From positions 1 to 43,284 of the forward strand of contig NZ_JADVOP010000034.1 in NCBI RefSeq assembly GCF_016508585.1: a DNA stretch of 43,284 bases. The letters are read 5' to 3'. This document shows positions 26,861-36,825 of this stretch, piece after piece (the stretch's first letter is position 1; every line of letters starts with the position of its first letter). This stretch comes from Acinetobacter baumannii. Lineage in GTDB: Bacteria; Pseudomonadota; Gammaproteobacteria; Pseudomonadales; Moraxellaceae. Under the pieces are notes generated by a model that was not told where the DNA came from, did no database searches, and saw only the letters and a program-made list of their open reading frames with translations. The translations under genes were made by a program, and so were the position numbers.

Positions 26861-28335
26861 TGACTGAAGCTCAAAAGTTAGCACCTTCAAAGTTGATTGA
26901 CGGTTGGGAAGTCGTGATTGGAATCGAAATCCATACCCAACTCGCAACCCACTCTAAAATTTTCTCAGGTTCGTCAACTGAATTTGGTCAGGATCCGAAT
27001 ACCCAAGCCAGTCTTGTTGATTTGGCTATGCCAGGTGTGTTGCCAGTATTAAACCAGGAAGTGGTTGACCTTGCGATTCGTTTTGGTTTGGGTATTGATG
27101 CCTATATCGATCAGGCATCGGTATTTGCACGTAAGAACTACTTTTATCCAGACTCTCCAAAAGGCTACCAAATCAGCCAGATGGACAATCCAATCGTAGG
27201 GCTAGGTCATATCGACATTCAGCTTGAAGATGGCACAGTGAAGCGTATAGGTGTAACACGTGCACATTTGGAAGAGGATGCAGGTAAATCAATCCATGAT
27301 CAATTCGAAGGTATGTCTGGCATCGACTTAAACCGTGCGGGCACACCTTTACTCGAAATCGTGTCTGAACCTGATATGCGCTCTGTGGAAGAGGCTGTTG
27401 CTTATATCAAATCCATTCACACTTTGGTGCGTTGGTTAGGGATCTCTGACGGTAACATGGCTGAAGGTTCGTTCCGTGCTGACTGTAACGTGTCATTACG
27501 TCGTCCGGGACAGCCGTTCGGTACACGTTGTGAGTTAAAAAACCTCAACTCATTCCGTTTTATCGAACAAGCCATCAATGTTGAAATCCAACGCCAAATG
27601 GACATCTTGGAAGAAGGCGGTTCAATTGACCAGGAAACGCGTTTGTTCGATCCGAATAAAATGGAAACACGTTCAATGCGTTCCAAGGAAGAAGCCAACG
27701 ACTATCGTTACTTCCCTGACCCTGATTTGTTGCCTGTGATCATTGCGGATGAACAAATCGAAGCAGCACGTGCTGCTCTTCCTGAGTTACCGAAAGCACG
27801 TCGTGCACGCTTTATCGCAGATTTTGCAGTCACTGAATACGATGCTCATGTATTAACACTTTCTCGTGAATTAGCTGACTTCTATGAAGCGGTTGTTACA
27901 GCTTCTGGCGGCGCCGCTCAAGGTAAAGTTGCGGCAAACTGGGTGATGGGTGAGTTCTCAGGCGCTTTGAACAAAGCTGGCTTAGACTTGGCTGACTCTC
28001 CTGTTTCTGCTGAACAGCTGGGTGGGATGGTTGCACGTATTGTCGACAACACCATTAGCGGTAAGATTGCCAAGCAAGTCTTTGGCTTTATGTGGGAAGA
28101 AGGCAAAACTGCCGATGCCATTATTGCTGAAAAAGGCTTGAAACAGGAAACTGATACAGGCGCAATTGAAGCTATTATCAAAGAAGTACTTGCTGCCAAT
28201 GAAAAAATGGTTGAAGAGTATAAATCTGGTAAAGAGAAAGCATTTAATGGTCTAGTCGGTCAAGTAATGAAAGCTTCTCGTGGTAAAGCCAACCCTGCTC
28301 AAGTCAATGAATTGATGAAGAAATTGATTGGTTAA
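26860..28335 (+). CDS. gatB: Amidotransferase subunit B
   Basis: GatB binds the misacylated tRNA, phosphorylates the glutamyl or aspartyl group with ATP and amidates it. The 491-residue protein begins with the catalytic cradle: '[20 protein letters not shown]', then '[12 protein letters not shown]' and '[20 protein letters not shown]'. A helical domain and the YqeY-like tRNA-binding tail ('[20 protein letters not shown]') follow. It ends the gatCAB operon at a strong terminator. Confidence 0.97.
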   Translation: MTEAQKLAPSKLIDGWEVVIGIEIHTQLATHSKIFSGSSTEFGQDPNTQASLVDLAMPGVLPVLNQEVVDLAIRFGLGIDAYIDQASVFARKNYFYPDSPKGYQISQMDNPIVGLGHIDIQLEDGTVKRIGVTRAHLEEDAGKSIHDQFEGMSGIDLNRAGTPLLEIVSEPDMRSVEEAVAYIKSIHTLVRWLGISDGNMAEGSFRADCNVSLRRPGQPFGTRCELKNLNSFRFIEQAINVEIQRQMDILEEGGSIDQETRLFDPNKMETRSMRSKEEANDYRYFPDPDLLPVIIADEQIEAARAALPELPKARRARFIADFAVTEYDAHVLTLSRELADFYEAVVTASGGAAQGKVAANWVMGEFSGALNKAGLDLADSPVSAEQLGGMVARIVDNTISGKIAKQVFGFMWEEGKTADAIIAEKGLKQETDTGAIEAIIKEVLAANEKMVEEYKSGKEKAFNGLVGQVMKASRGKANPAQVNELMKKLIG

Positions 28336-28356
28336 GTTGCTTTGATCTGGGAAGAG

Positions 28357-28379
28357 AACCCGCTTTAGAGCGGGTTTTT
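28357..28379 (+). terminator. Intrinsic terminator after gatB
   Basis: AACCCGCT / AGCGGGTT with a 4-base loop is followed by T5. It lies 21 bases beyond the gatB stop codon and runs up to the convergent TetR gene's stop codon. Confidence 0.88.
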
Positions 28380-28998
28380 ATATTTTTAATTTATGACGAT
28401 CATCATCAATATAGGACATTGTAATATCAATTAGGCAATCAATTAATTCTTCAAATGTAAAACCCATATTTTGAGATGAAAAAAAATTTATCGTCAGGGC
28501 AACACTGGAATTAATTAAAATATAAACCATCAATTTTAGATTTTTTATTCTTAATACTTCAGGATGTTTAACGGCATATTCAATCGCCAAGGTATTGATT
28601 GCCTTTACTGCTTTTACATGACTCGCCTCAGTACTGTATTTGCTAGAAACACTCAACCAGTAGAAATATTTATTCTCATCTTTTGCTAAAAATTCACCAA
28701 TATGTAAAAAAATTGATCTGATTGCTTCAGGAATTTCCATTTCTTGAATCGTAGGGATGACCTCGTAAATCACTTTGGCAAGTTGTTCAATAAAATGTTG
28801 CTGCATTTCTACAAACAAGGCTTCCTTATTTTTAAAATATTCATAAAAACTTCCAGAACCCACTCCGGCAATTTCACATACCTTCAATACTGTAGTGTAA
28901 TCCAAGCCATTACTTTTTACCGAAATAAATCCTGCATCAATTATAGACATATAAGTATTTTTTGATCTACTTTGTTTTGGTTTTCTTATAGTTACCAT
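28378..28998 (-). CDS. TetR-family transcriptional regulator
   Basis: This 206-residue protein has an N-terminal TetR helix-turn-helix: 'RSKNTYMSIIDAGFISVKSN', 'TTVLKVCEIAGVGSGSFYEY' and 'FKNKEALFVEMQQHF'. The C-terminal ligand domain is helical with no specific signature. The ATG at 28998 was chosen because the longer frame needs a TTG start and adds residues outside the domain. It is divergent from a PF10118 hydrolase gene and likely controls it. Its stop codon overlaps the tail of the gatB terminator. Confidence 0.88.
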   Translation of the reverse strand: MVTIRKPKQSRSKNTYMSIIDAGFISVKSNGLDYTTVLKVCEIAGVGSGSFYEYFKNKEALFVEMQQHFIEQLAKVIYEVIPTIQEMEIPEAIRSIFLHIGEFLAKDENKYFYWLSVSSKYSTEASHVKAVKAINTLAIEYAVKHPEVLRIKNLKLMVYILINSSVALTINFFSSQNMGFTFEELIDCLIDITMSYIDDDRHKLKI

Positions 28999-29064
28999 CT
29001 TAAAAATTCCATAATTAAATCCGTCTTTTTTCCGTATAAATTCACTGATAGATTCTATATACAA

Positions 29065-29077
29065 AACAAATATTGTT
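29065..29077. promoter_or_regulatory. Small palindrome, possible TetR operator
   Basis: AACAA-ATA-TTGTT is a perfect 5-bp inverted repeat with a 3-base spacer, located between the divergent TetR and hydrolase genes, 33 bases before the hydrolase ATG. Being short and A-T rich, it could occur by chance. Confidence 0.3.
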
Positions 29078-29109
29078 CAAATTATCACCTATTGCAAAGG
29101 GAAAAGAAA

Positions 29110-29976
29110 ATGAATATCTCGCCACAATCTCTACAGAAAATCATTCGTCGTAATGTGATTATTCCATTTGATAAAAGCAAAAAGTTTACTTTTTACTATG
29201 AACATAATTCTGTGGTAACCGCTCTTTTTGTCGTGTTGTCAGCCATGTTTCCACCCGGTGAATTGTTTTTCATTGAGAGCGTACGAAATGTTCGTGATCA
29301 AATTACAGATGAGAAATTACTAGAAGATATTCGAAATTTTATTGCCCAAGAAGCCTTTCATAGTCGGGAACATCAGTCACTGAATCAGCATCTCATCCAG
29401 TCGGATTATCCTGAAGTTGCAGAGATAGAAGCTAAAACTAGCGCTAAATTAGATGAATTTCGAAAACTTCCCAAAGTTGAACAATTGGCTGCAACAGTAG
29501 TGATGGAACACTATACTGCAACGCTTGCACGATTATTATTAACGGATCCGTTAATTAAACAGAGAACGATTCAAGAAAATAGAAACCTTTGGGAATGGCA
29601 CGCACTTGAAGAACTTGAACATAAATCCGTTGCATTTGATGTATTGGTTGCCATAGGCGGCAACACAACGAAAAACAGAAGAATAGCCCTGACACGGGTG
29701 ACTAAACTTCTCTCTCCAGTACTGTTTAATTACTGGATCAAAATATTACGCAGAAGTGATATAAAGTTTTCTATTCGGGAGCTGAAAGATGGTATATATC
29801 TTGGCTTTGGAGGAATAAATCGTATAGGAATCATATCAAAAGCTATGATTGAAATGTTAGATATAAGAAATCACAATTTCAATCCCCTACATATGCAAAC
29901 TGAACAACTCGAAGCAGAATATCGTGAAAAGTTATTTGGTGAGACTGGTACACTGATAAAAAGTCTTAAAAGCTAA
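29110..29976 (+). CDS. Metal-dependent hydrolase, PF10118 family
   Basis: This 288-residue protein has ferritin-like helical metal motifs typical of PF10118: 'FIAQEAFHSREH' (Glu81, His84, His88), 'VVMEHYTATLA' and 'WHALEELEHKSVAFD'. These fit a carboxylate-bridged di-metal site. Family members are described only as predicted metal-dependent hydrolases; the chemistry is not established. The ATG at 29110 has AAAGGGAAAAG upstream; the longer frame overlaps the divergent TetR gene and was rejected. Pairing with a TetR regulator suggests inducible handling of a hydrophobic compound (inference). Confidence 0.85.
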   Translation: MNISPQSLQKIIRRNVIIPFDKSKKFTFYYEHNSVVTALFVVLSAMFPPGELFFIESVRNVRDQITDEKLLEDIRNFIAQEAFHSREHQSLNQHLIQSDYPEVAEIEAKTSAKLDEFRKLPKVEQLAATVVMEHYTATLARLLLTDPLIKQRTIQENRNLWEWHALEELEHKSVAFDVLVAIGGNTTKNRRIALTRVTKLLSPVLFNYWIKILRRSDIKFSIRELKDGIYLGFGGINRIGIISKAMIEMLDIRNHNFNPLHMQTEQLEAEYREKLFGETGTLIKSLKS

Positions 29977-30258
29977 ATCATCATTGATTCGCTATGAAAT
30001 TACAGGGTACTGATAAGCAGCATCCTGTTCAAGCCAATGAATTAGAGCATAAAGTTTCGCCCGTTCAATCAATTTTTTATTTACGGATAAGGTCAATTTC
30101 GCTTGTATGAGATTTCACCTCATACCTATCATTTGAATACTTATACGTATTCTTTATTTTTTGACAATTAAATCTTAACTTAATAAGAAAACTGTTGATT
30201 CGACCCTCCGGCTTTTTTTAATATCAAAAAGCAAAAATCATCTGTTATTTATAAATTA

Positions 30259-30753
30259 TCAAACTGCCCTGCGTTCAGGTTCGTGTTGATGAATAAAAAC
30301 CGTATATGTATCTGCTGGATGAGCGACTTGAGCATGATGCAAAGCATGGGCAATATTACCCCGATGGTATGTGCCATGATTGATGATATGGAAGAGCATT
30401 TCTTCTACGGAAAGGCTGCCTGTTTTTTTATCGATAAATTGAAAATGAATGATTTCAGCCAGTTGATTCGATTCAATCTGTTTTACAAACCCAATAAACC
30501 AAACATCAGAACGTTCAATCCGTTGTTGCAACTCATCAAATGCAGGTAATACTTCTGTATTGGTTTGACTATGTAAGGCTTTTTTATTTTCTAGCCGAGA
30601 TCGAAAGAGTTCTTCGACAATGATCATATGATTGAATTGCTGCTTGGCAAAATTATAATCGTCTGAATACTGCGCCGCATCTATCTGGGCAATTGCTTCA
30701 AATAAGCGTCGATCCGACCATTGTTTATATAAAAACAGCTTTTCAAAATCCAT
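30259..30753 (-). CDS. DinB-family protein
   Basis: This 164-residue four-helix protein of the DinB/YfiT-like superfamily has the metal-binding His triad: His42 in 'QFNHMIIVEEL', and His126 and His130 in 'NHGTYHRGNIAHAL'. Family members bind nickel or zinc and include thiol transferases, but most have no known activity. The gene stands alone between two intergenic stretches of about 250-280 bases. No regulator is adjacent. Confidence 0.88.
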   Translation of the reverse strand: MDFEKLFLYKQWSDRRLFEAIAQIDAAQYSDDYNFAKQQFNHMIIVEELFRSRLENKKALHSQTNTEVLPAFDELQQRIERSDVWFIGFVKQIESNQLAEIIHFQFIDKKTGSLSVEEMLFHIINHGTYHRGNIAHALHHAQVAHPADTYTVFIHQHEPERRAV

Positions 30754-31001
30754 TCAAATGTCCTGGCACATTCTTTCCATTCAGGCATCAAGATAGCATG
30801 TAAAGAGTTAAAAAAACCAATCTTTCGATAAGGTTCTAACAGCTGATTTGCGGACGAAAATGCAATTTAATGTTAGATTTTTTAATGAATTCCCCCTTAC
30901 TCTCTTGAATCCTGAATAAGAGACCATCGGGGGATCACGGTACAACTTTTAATTCACCCAGACAACAAAAACACTTTTCTCAGACAACTTGAAAAGATGA
31001 T

Positions 31002-31523
31002 TTATTGACGAATCGTCCCCAATTTATTCCAAATATCAGGAGTTAAAAAAGTCATCACCAATTTGTTTAAGTCGACATAACGAAGTACGCCCTGCAACTG
31101 TTTTTTGACCTCAGGATTTTTAAGAATATCTTCACCCGTACTGCGTCCCAACTCCTGAAAACTGTCGCCTACTGCTTGTAAGCCTTCAGCTTGAATTACC
31201 GCCTTTGCCTGTACAGCACATTGTTCAACAATGACGCGTTGTAAAACCTGAGCAAATTTCTGATCGAGTTGGGTTCTTTGAGCATCACTGACATTACTCA
31301 ATGCCTTTAAGTCAGGATGAGCGGATAAAGCGGCAAAAGTCCACTGGAGTACAGTAGTTTTATCTGTTGCTGTCGTTGCTTTGACTAAACAATCACTGAG
31401 TTGGTCGACGGTCGGTCCTGCAACAGCAAATTGTGCAGTTCCCATCAATGCGCTAGCGATCAACACAGTGCGTCCAAGTTTTGAGAACTGATTTGAAATT
31501 AAGTCGAAAATTCGATGTGACAT
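31002..31523 (-). CDS. Exported hypothetical protein
   Basis: This 173-residue protein starts at the ATG at 31523 ('MSHRIF'), with GGAAA about 9 bases upstream; 13 extra codons in the longer frame are probably untranslated. A longish signal peptide ends near 'AQFAVA' with the mature start 'GPTVDQLSDCLVKATTATDK'. Two cysteines (one in 'LSDCLV', one in 'VEQCAVQ') probably form a periplasmic disulphide. The body is helical and Gln/Leu-rich. No family is recognised with certainty; conserved periplasmic proteins of this look occur in Acinetobacter. Confidence 0.72.
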   Translation of the reverse strand: MSHRIFDLISNQFSKLGRTVLIASALMGTAQFAVAGPTVDQLSDCLVKATTATDKTTVLQWTFAALSAHPDLKALSNVSDAQRTQLDQKFAQVLQRVIVEQCAVQAKAVIQAEGLQAVGDSFQELGRSTGEDILKNPEVKKQLQGVLRYVDLNKLVMTFLTPDIWNKLGTIRQ

Positions 31524-31809
31524 GGGAAAATTTCCAATTGAAGACCTAGGCAGTTTTAACATAAATGACGAATCAGCACTTTTGTGACTCTGTAACTTGA
31601 TAGAGTTCTCATTTTCAAGCGCAACAAAAAATTTTAAATAAATTGAAAAAGATTTTTTGTAGTCTGCTATTTTTTAGTTCGGTTGTTTCTCAGCATGCTT
31701 TTTCAATGTCTGTCTTTTATGATGTCTATTTTGTATTATTTTAAAAATTTTGTACGATTGTGTTTAGAATATACTGTAAACATCATATGAAAATTAAAAA
31801 CAAAACTTT

Positions 31810-32139
31810 ATGTCAATACTGTATGTCACACTGTCATGTCTAGGTATTATTTTCTCGATCTGGTTGTATATGCTGATTTTTTGTGAAAATCCTCCAAGAA
31901 TAAACATAAGTAAGCTACAACAGTGGTGGCAATCACATAAACATCATCCTGTTAGGTCGATAATTGATTACATCTTTAGTAAAATCAGCGCCATGTTCAG
32001 ATGGGGTTTTCACATTTTAAAAAAACTGGGGCATTTTTTAAAAGAATTGTTTGCTGAGATTATTGTTCAACTCATTTTGCGCTCAATCGTGAATCTCATA
32101 AAAGCAATATTTCATACGCTTGCAAGAATCTTTGACTAG
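31810..32139 (+). CDS. Small membrane-associated hypothetical protein
   Basis: This 109-residue frame has one strong N-terminal membrane helix (about 3-25). A basic, His/Trp-containing segment follows ('LQQWWQSHKHHP'), then amphipathic or hydrophobic helices to the C-terminus. There is no clear ribosome site ahead of the ATG, which lowers confidence. The protein-like hydrophobic periodicity and its position between two genes on the opposite strand favour a real gene. No function is recognised. Confidence 0.5.
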   Translation: MSILYVTLSCLGIIFSIWLYMLIFCENPPRINISKLQQWWQSHKHHPVRSIIDYIFSKISAMFRWGFHILKKLGHFLKELFAEIIVQLILRSIVNLIKAIFHTLARIFD

Positions 32140-32191
32140 CTTTGGCTTGAATCCATAATGTTGAACGATCCAACTTCAATCTGCTGCCCCA

Positions 32192-33208
32192 TCACTTCAT
32201 TTGCTTTAACATGTGTTTAGCAACGGCATGATTTTGGTTGGTCGATAAATTCTGCAAAATCCGTTTAGCTCGATCTTGCGGATTAGAAAACCGTTGACTA
32301 TAACTCGGTACATTGGTTAAACATCTAGCCACCAAGACACCTGATTCTGCGTAGGCATTGATTCCGCTTGTCCCATGTAAACGCCCATAATTATAGGCTC
32401 TTTCGGCATTATTACAGGCATTGATCTGATTTTGCCCACGTCCCAAATCTTTACGTGCAGCACTGTATAATTGCATCTGCTGTGCTTGCGGTGTATTCAC
32501 TACTTTTTCAGCTTGCGGTTTTTCCTTCACTTCTTCAACGACCTGTCCAACAGTCTTCTTTTCTTCAATTGGTTTTACAGGAGGAGTTTTCACCACAGAA
32601 TTCACATTGGTATTTTTTGAATTGTAGGCTTTGATTTCAGTGCTTTTCGCAGGATGATGCTTTGATTTCTTCTCTTGCGCAGCAATTACTACATTAGTAT
32701 TAGTGTTATACAGTTTTTTTAATTCATCCAAAGATAATACTCTGGTCTGCAAGATAACAGCACGAGTCTCAGTTTGTGCCAGCTTCCGCTCGGATAAAGG
32801 TTCAATTGAAACATACCATTGTTGACCATTACTTTCGACGCAGTGATATGCACCAATACCTTGTTTCACACTGCTATACGTTTTCAACAGTTTCTTTGTC
32901 CACACATCTTTGACCAGATTCATGGTACTGGTTTCAACTTGGCTAAAACGCCCGCCTTTGGCAACACAATAACGATTTAAATAGGTTTTTGGTGTTAATG
33001 ACTGTACTGATTGATGACCTTGGTTAGGTCCCCAATCATAAACATATTCTTTAGATGAGCGTTGATTATCATTGATATTTTTCTTATCAATCACTTCTTG
33101 CGGAGACGCATACTGTTTAAAGGTATCAGATGTTGAAGTCGAGATGCTTGTACAAGCCTGTAGTACACAACCCACCCCAGCAAACCAAAAGAATGCTTTT
33201 AAATTCAC
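32192..33208 (-). CDS. Lipoprotein of unknown function
   Basis: This 338-residue protein starts at GTG 33208 and has a lipoprotein signal with lipobox 'VLQAC' (Cys19). A domain of about 100 residues with two cysteines ('RYCVAKGG', 'AYHCVES') follows. The middle is a low-complexity linker rich in Lys, Val, Pro and Glu (about 190-240), as in envelope-spanning proteins. The C-terminal part has 'ACNNAERAYNYGRLHGTSGI' and another cysteine. The linker suggests a periplasm-spanning lipoprotein with an outer-membrane anchor (inference). No enzyme motif is seen. Confidence 0.8.
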   Translation of the reverse strand: MNLKAFFWFAGVGCVLQACTSISTSTSDTFKQYASPQEVIDKKNINDNQRSSKEYVYDWGPNQGHQSVQSLTPKTYLNRYCVAKGGRFSQVETSTMNLVKDVWTKKLLKTYSSVKQGIGAYHCVESNGQQWYVSIEPLSERKLAQTETRAVILQTRVLSLDELKKLYNTNTNVVIAAQEKKSKHHPAKSTEIKAYNSKNTNVNSVVKTPPVKPIEEKKTVGQVVEEVKEKPQAEKVVNTPQAQQMQLYSAARKDLGRGQNQINACNNAERAYNYGRLHGTSGINAYAESGVLVARCLTNVPSYSQRFSNPQDRAKRILQNLSTNQNHAVAKHMLKQMK

Positions 33209-33422
33209 CTAACATTTCTCAATTGTATTTTTTAAGAAAATAGCTGAAAAAAGCCAAAATAACAAACTTATTCTATTGAATTTATTCACTATTTATCTAA
33301 ATAAAATGATAAAAAAATCACAAAAACTTGAATTAGGGATAATCAATTACTTGAATCTAAAAAAAGCTCAACCTAAACAGCTATTTTCAAAGGCATTATT
33401 GAATCAACAATACAGATGATCA

Positions 33423-33459
33423 TAAAAACCCGCCAAACCATCAGCTGATTTGGCAGGTT
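33423..33459 (-). terminator. Intrinsic terminator after the M13 peptidase gene
   Basis: The minus strand has AACCTGCCAAA / TTTGGCGGGTT (one U-G wobble) around an 11-base loop, followed by a T run. It starts 12 bases after the peptidase stop codon. Confidence 0.82.
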
Positions 33460-33470
33460 GATTCACGACA

Positions 33471-35546
33471 TTACCAAATGGTGACACGTTTATTGGCAGG
33501 TAAATACATCTTGTCTCCCTGTTTAAGATGGAAGGCATCATAGAAAGGAGTCTGATTCAGTAAAGTCGCGTTGCCACGGACTTTATCTGGCGAATGCGGA
33601 TCTCTTTTTAACAGTTCCACTTGCATGGCATCGTTGATTTTTGAACGCCATGCCTGAGCCCAACCGATATAGAAGCGCTGTTCACCGGTTAAATTATCCA
33701 ACACGGGCGCAGGCTGCCCATTGAGTGACAATTGATAGGCTTTATAGGCAATCGCCAAACCAGAATTATCCGCAATGTTTTCACCCAATGTTAACTCACC
33801 ATTGACATGGTAGCCTTTAATCGGTTCATAGGCATTGTATTGAGCCACCAGTGCATTGGTTTTCTCTTTAAATCTTCGATGGTCTTCGGCAGTCCACCAA
33901 TTCTTCATATTGCCCAACTCATCAAACTGGCTGCCTTGATCATCGAAACCATGACTGATTTCATGACCAATAATTGCACCAATCGCGCCATAGTTCACTG
34001 CATCATCAGCATCCATATCAAAAAATGGGGGCTGTAAAATTGCTGCTGGGAAAACAATTTCATTTAAAGAGGCATTGTAGTACGCATTGATTGTCTGCGG
34101 TGTCATGCCCCATTCATCACGATCAACAGGTTTACCCAATTTGTTCAATGCATATTGATGTTCAAACTCACGTGAACGAATCACATTTCCTATCAAATCA
34201 TCATTTTTTATGTCCAAGGCAGAATAATCACGCCATTTGTTTGGATAACCGATTTTTACCGCAAAGCTTGCCAGTTTTTTCTGTGCCTGTACTTTTGTTG
34301 CAGGACTCATCCAATCCAATTGCTCAATACTTTTTGAATAGGCTTTCATCAAGTTTTGAACCAGTAATTCCATACGTTGTTTTTTCTCAGCAGAGAAATA
34401 TTTTTTCACATAGATCTGACCCAGACTTTCACCCAAAGTTCCTTCGACCAATTGCACACCACGCTTCCAACGCGGTTTTTGCTCTTTGATTTCACGTAAT
34501 TGTTTACTATAGAAATCAAAACTGTTGTCTACAAATGCTTGGCTGAGTAAAGGTGAAAAATCACTGACCAAATGGAATTTAAAATAAGCTTTCCAAACAT
34601 CCAGTGATGTATTGTCTACAATTGGACTTAAACCCTTAAAATAACTCGGTTGAATCACCTGAATGATTTTAATTTTATCTGCCAACTCTTGTTTTTCTAA
34701 ATAGGTTTTCCAATCAATTTTTGGACTGAGTTTGGCTAAATCTTCAGTTTTATAAATATTGTAGAGTTTTGATACATCACGGTTTTGTACATTACTCCAC
34801 TGTATTTTCGCAATTTGCGTTTCTAATTTTAAAATTGCTTGTGCATGTTGCGCAGCTTGAGTATCACCGGCCAGTTTTAATGTTTTTTCAATATAGCTGA
34901 GGTACTGCGAACGTACTTTTTTAAATTTTGCATCATTCTTTAAATAATAATCACGATCTGGCAGTCCTAAACCACCTTGTCCCAACATCGCAATCATTTG
35001 TGTAGAATTTTTCATATCTTGGTCAATGCCTACATCAAAAGGGCTGGTGACACCAATACGTGAAAAATGCGCTGCCAATTGTGCAATATCTTTTTTATTT
35101 TTAAGGGCATCAACATTTGCAATTTCAGCTTGAATGGGTTGAATGCCTAATGTTTCTATACGCTTTTCGTCCATAAAATTGGCATACAAAGTCGCAACTT
35201 TTTGTTCGGCACTTCCTTGAGCCAACTGTTGTTTTGACAATTCATCGACGATATCGTGCAGTTGTTTTAATGATTCTTCATGCAAAATATCAAAGGTACC
35301 CCAACGAGATTTATCCGCTGGAATTTCAGTATTCTTTATCCAGCCTCCATTCACATGCTGATAAAAATCATCACTGCCTTTTACAGTTTGATCAAAATAT
35401 TGATCATCGATCCCCGATTTTTTCTGAGCTTTTACAGCGATAGGCATCGTTTGAACTGTTTGCACTGCTGTTTCTGCCCATAAAACAGTAGTAGAAGACA
35501 ACATCATTGCTGATACTAAAATATTTTTTACAAATTTGAGTTTCAA
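33471..35546 (-). CDS. M13-family (neprilysin-like) zinc metallopeptidase
   Basis: This 691-residue secreted or periplasmic endopeptidase has the zinc motif HEISH at 528-532 ('IIGHEISHGFDDQGSQFD'), the third ligand Glu589 in 'LGENIADNSGLA', and the substrate-binding 'NAYYNASLNEIVFPAAILQP'. An N-terminal signal peptide ends near 'TVLWAE'. The TTG at 35546 ('MKLKFVKNILVSA') was chosen over the GTG ten codons upstream because GAGGA lies 7 bases before it and it gives a signal peptide of normal length. PepO/neprilysin-like enzymes cleave small peptides; the target is unknown. The gene is transcribed alone. Confidence 0.93.
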   Translation of the reverse strand: MKLKFVKNILVSAMMLSSTTVLWAETAVQTVQTMPIAVKAQKKSGIDDQYFDQTVKGSDDFYQHVNGGWIKNTEIPADKSRWGTFDILHEESLKQLHDIVDELSKQQLAQGSAEQKVATLYANFMDEKRIETLGIQPIQAEIANVDALKNKKDIAQLAAHFSRIGVTSPFDVGIDQDMKNSTQMIAMLGQGGLGLPDRDYYLKNDAKFKKVRSQYLSYIEKTLKLAGDTQAAQHAQAILKLETQIAKIQWSNVQNRDVSKLYNIYKTEDLAKLSPKIDWKTYLEKQELADKIKIIQVIQPSYFKGLSPIVDNTSLDVWKAYFKFHLVSDFSPLLSQAFVDNSFDFYSKQLREIKEQKPRWKRGVQLVEGTLGESLGQIYVKKYFSAEKKQRMELLVQNLMKAYSKSIEQLDWMSPATKVQAQKKLASFAVKIGYPNKWRDYSALDIKNDDLIGNVIRSREFEHQYALNKLGKPVDRDEWGMTPQTINAYYNASLNEIVFPAAILQPPFFDMDADDAVNYGAIGAIIGHEISHGFDDQGSQFDELGNMKNWWTAEDHRRFKEKTNALVAQYNAYEPIKGYHVNGELTLGENIADNSGLAIAYKAYQLSLNGQPAPVLDNLTGEQRFYIGWAQAWRSKINDAMQVELLKRDPHSPDKVRGNATLLNQTPFYDAFHLKQGDKMYLPANKRVTIW

Positions 35547-35764
35547 AAGCCTATCCTCAATTCTAATTTTTAACACTTAAATTTAAAAAAACCATACTAA
35601 TCCCCGGTAGAGCTTTTATGTGTAGCAAAAATGCAATGATTCCGTTATTTTTTAATTTCTTAACGACTCAATCAAGCATCGATTTAATGCAATCTCATCA
35701 TTGGTCTGATGTGATATAAATCTTATGACAAACAATTCATTTTGATTGAGATTGAGCACAAAAA

Positions 35765-36649
35765 TTAATTCAGTAAATTTAAAATATGTTTTAAACGTAC
35801 ATTTTCAACATTATTCTGATACACCGCATAAATCGGTGCGATACATGTGGTGTCTGCTTTTAGTGCCTTATAGACAATCTGTTTATTCCAAAAATCCCGA
35901 ATTGCTTCAGGAACAATGGATAAACCAATCCCTGCTGCAATCAAATTTAGACTCGATGTTAAACGAGGCGCTTCCTGAACAATCCTTGGACTGAAACCCG
36001 CCTGATAACAACATGCCAAAATATTGTCAAATAAATCCTGACCTGCCAAACGGCGATATAGCACAAAGTCATAGGGTTCTAAATCCAACAGATCAATCAC
36101 TTCACCTTGTAAAGCCAAGGGATGATTACTCGGTAAAGCAACAATTAATGGTTCATCCAAGACATGTAAGCTTTTTAATCCCAAATTAATGGGTGCGGGT
36201 TTACGTAAAAATACGATGTCATTTTTTTCATTAATAATTGAATCAATCAGTGAACTACTCGCATCCTCTTCTAAATGAATGGCTACAGCAGGAAAATTTT
36301 CACGGAAATTCCGTAACAACGCCGGTAAAAATGAATGCAAACCTACTGAATTGGTGAAGCCGATATTGATCTGTCCTTCTAATCCTTTCGAGATATTCTG
36401 CACGCGTTTTGGAATCGCCTGCGCGTGTGCAAGGATTGTGACTGCTTCCTGATAGAGTGCTTTACCTGCTTCAGTCGCCTCAACGCCACGAGGCAAGCGC
36501 TTTAACAACGGAGTATCCAATTCATCTTCTAGATTTTTGATTATTCGTGTTAAGGGAGGTTGTTGCATATTCAAACGTACAGCTGCACGAGAAATATTGC
36601 TTTCTTCAACCACGGCAACAAAAGCCTTGAGTTTATGAATATCGATCAT
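35765..36649 (-). CDS. LysR-family regulator, divergent from the chromate transporter genes
   Basis: This 294-residue LysR regulator has its helix-turn-helix at about 5-60 ('FVAVVEESNISRAAVRLNMQ', 'QPPLTRIIKNLEDEL') and a two-lobed effector-binding domain. The recognition helix carries Q-P-P-L-T-R, close to the Q-P-P-L-S-R of BenM/CatM. The ATG has GAGGTGG 5-11 bases upstream. The 176-bp interval to the chromate transporter pair contains a perfect ATAC-N7-GTAT palindrome. The expected role is activator or repressor of that pair; the effector is unknown. Confidence 0.92.
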   Translation of the reverse strand: MIDIHKLKAFVAVVEESNISRAAVRLNMQQPPLTRIIKNLEDELDTPLLKRLPRGVEATEAGKALYQEAVTILAHAQAIPKRVQNISKGLEGQINIGFTNSVGLHSFLPALLRNFRENFPAVAIHLEEDASSSLIDSIINEKNDIVFLRKPAPINLGLKSLHVLDEPLIVALPSNHPLALQGEVIDLLDLEPYDFVLYRRLAGQDLFDNILACCYQAGFSPRIVQEAPRLTSSLNLIAAGIGLSIVPEAIRDFWNKQIVYKALKADTTCIAPIYAVYQNNVENVRLKHILNLLN

Positions 36650-36719
36650 GCGTCCACCTCAATATAAAAATCTATTCAATGGTTTTGGGGTCAAGTTGCG
36701 AAAAATATTCTCTAAAACC

Positions 36720-36734
36720 ATACTTTTTAAGTAT
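36720..36734. promoter_or_regulatory. LysR-type operator ATAC-N7-GTAT (chromate transporter locus)
   Basis: A perfect ATAC-N7-GTAT element lies about 70 bases upstream of the LysR ATG and 92 bases upstream of the transporter ATG, where LysR recognition sites normally sit. It differs by one base from the operator upstream of catB. Confidence 0.65.
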
Positions 36735-36825
36735 GAATAACAGCAAAAATAGCATTTTTAATTATAACTCAACAAGCAGATAATTACATTCAATCCACAC
36801 AGGACATTCAATTGAAGAGGTCTAA

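Noticed and set aside
28972..29109. N-terminal extension of the PF10118 hydrolase
   Set aside because: It overlaps the divergent TetR gene and adds residues outside the family; the ATG at 29110 has a good ribosome site.
30211..30232. Hairpin GCTTTTT...AAAAAGC after the DinB gene as a terminator
   Set aside because: The stem is almost all A-T and no T run follows on the minus strand; too weak to call.
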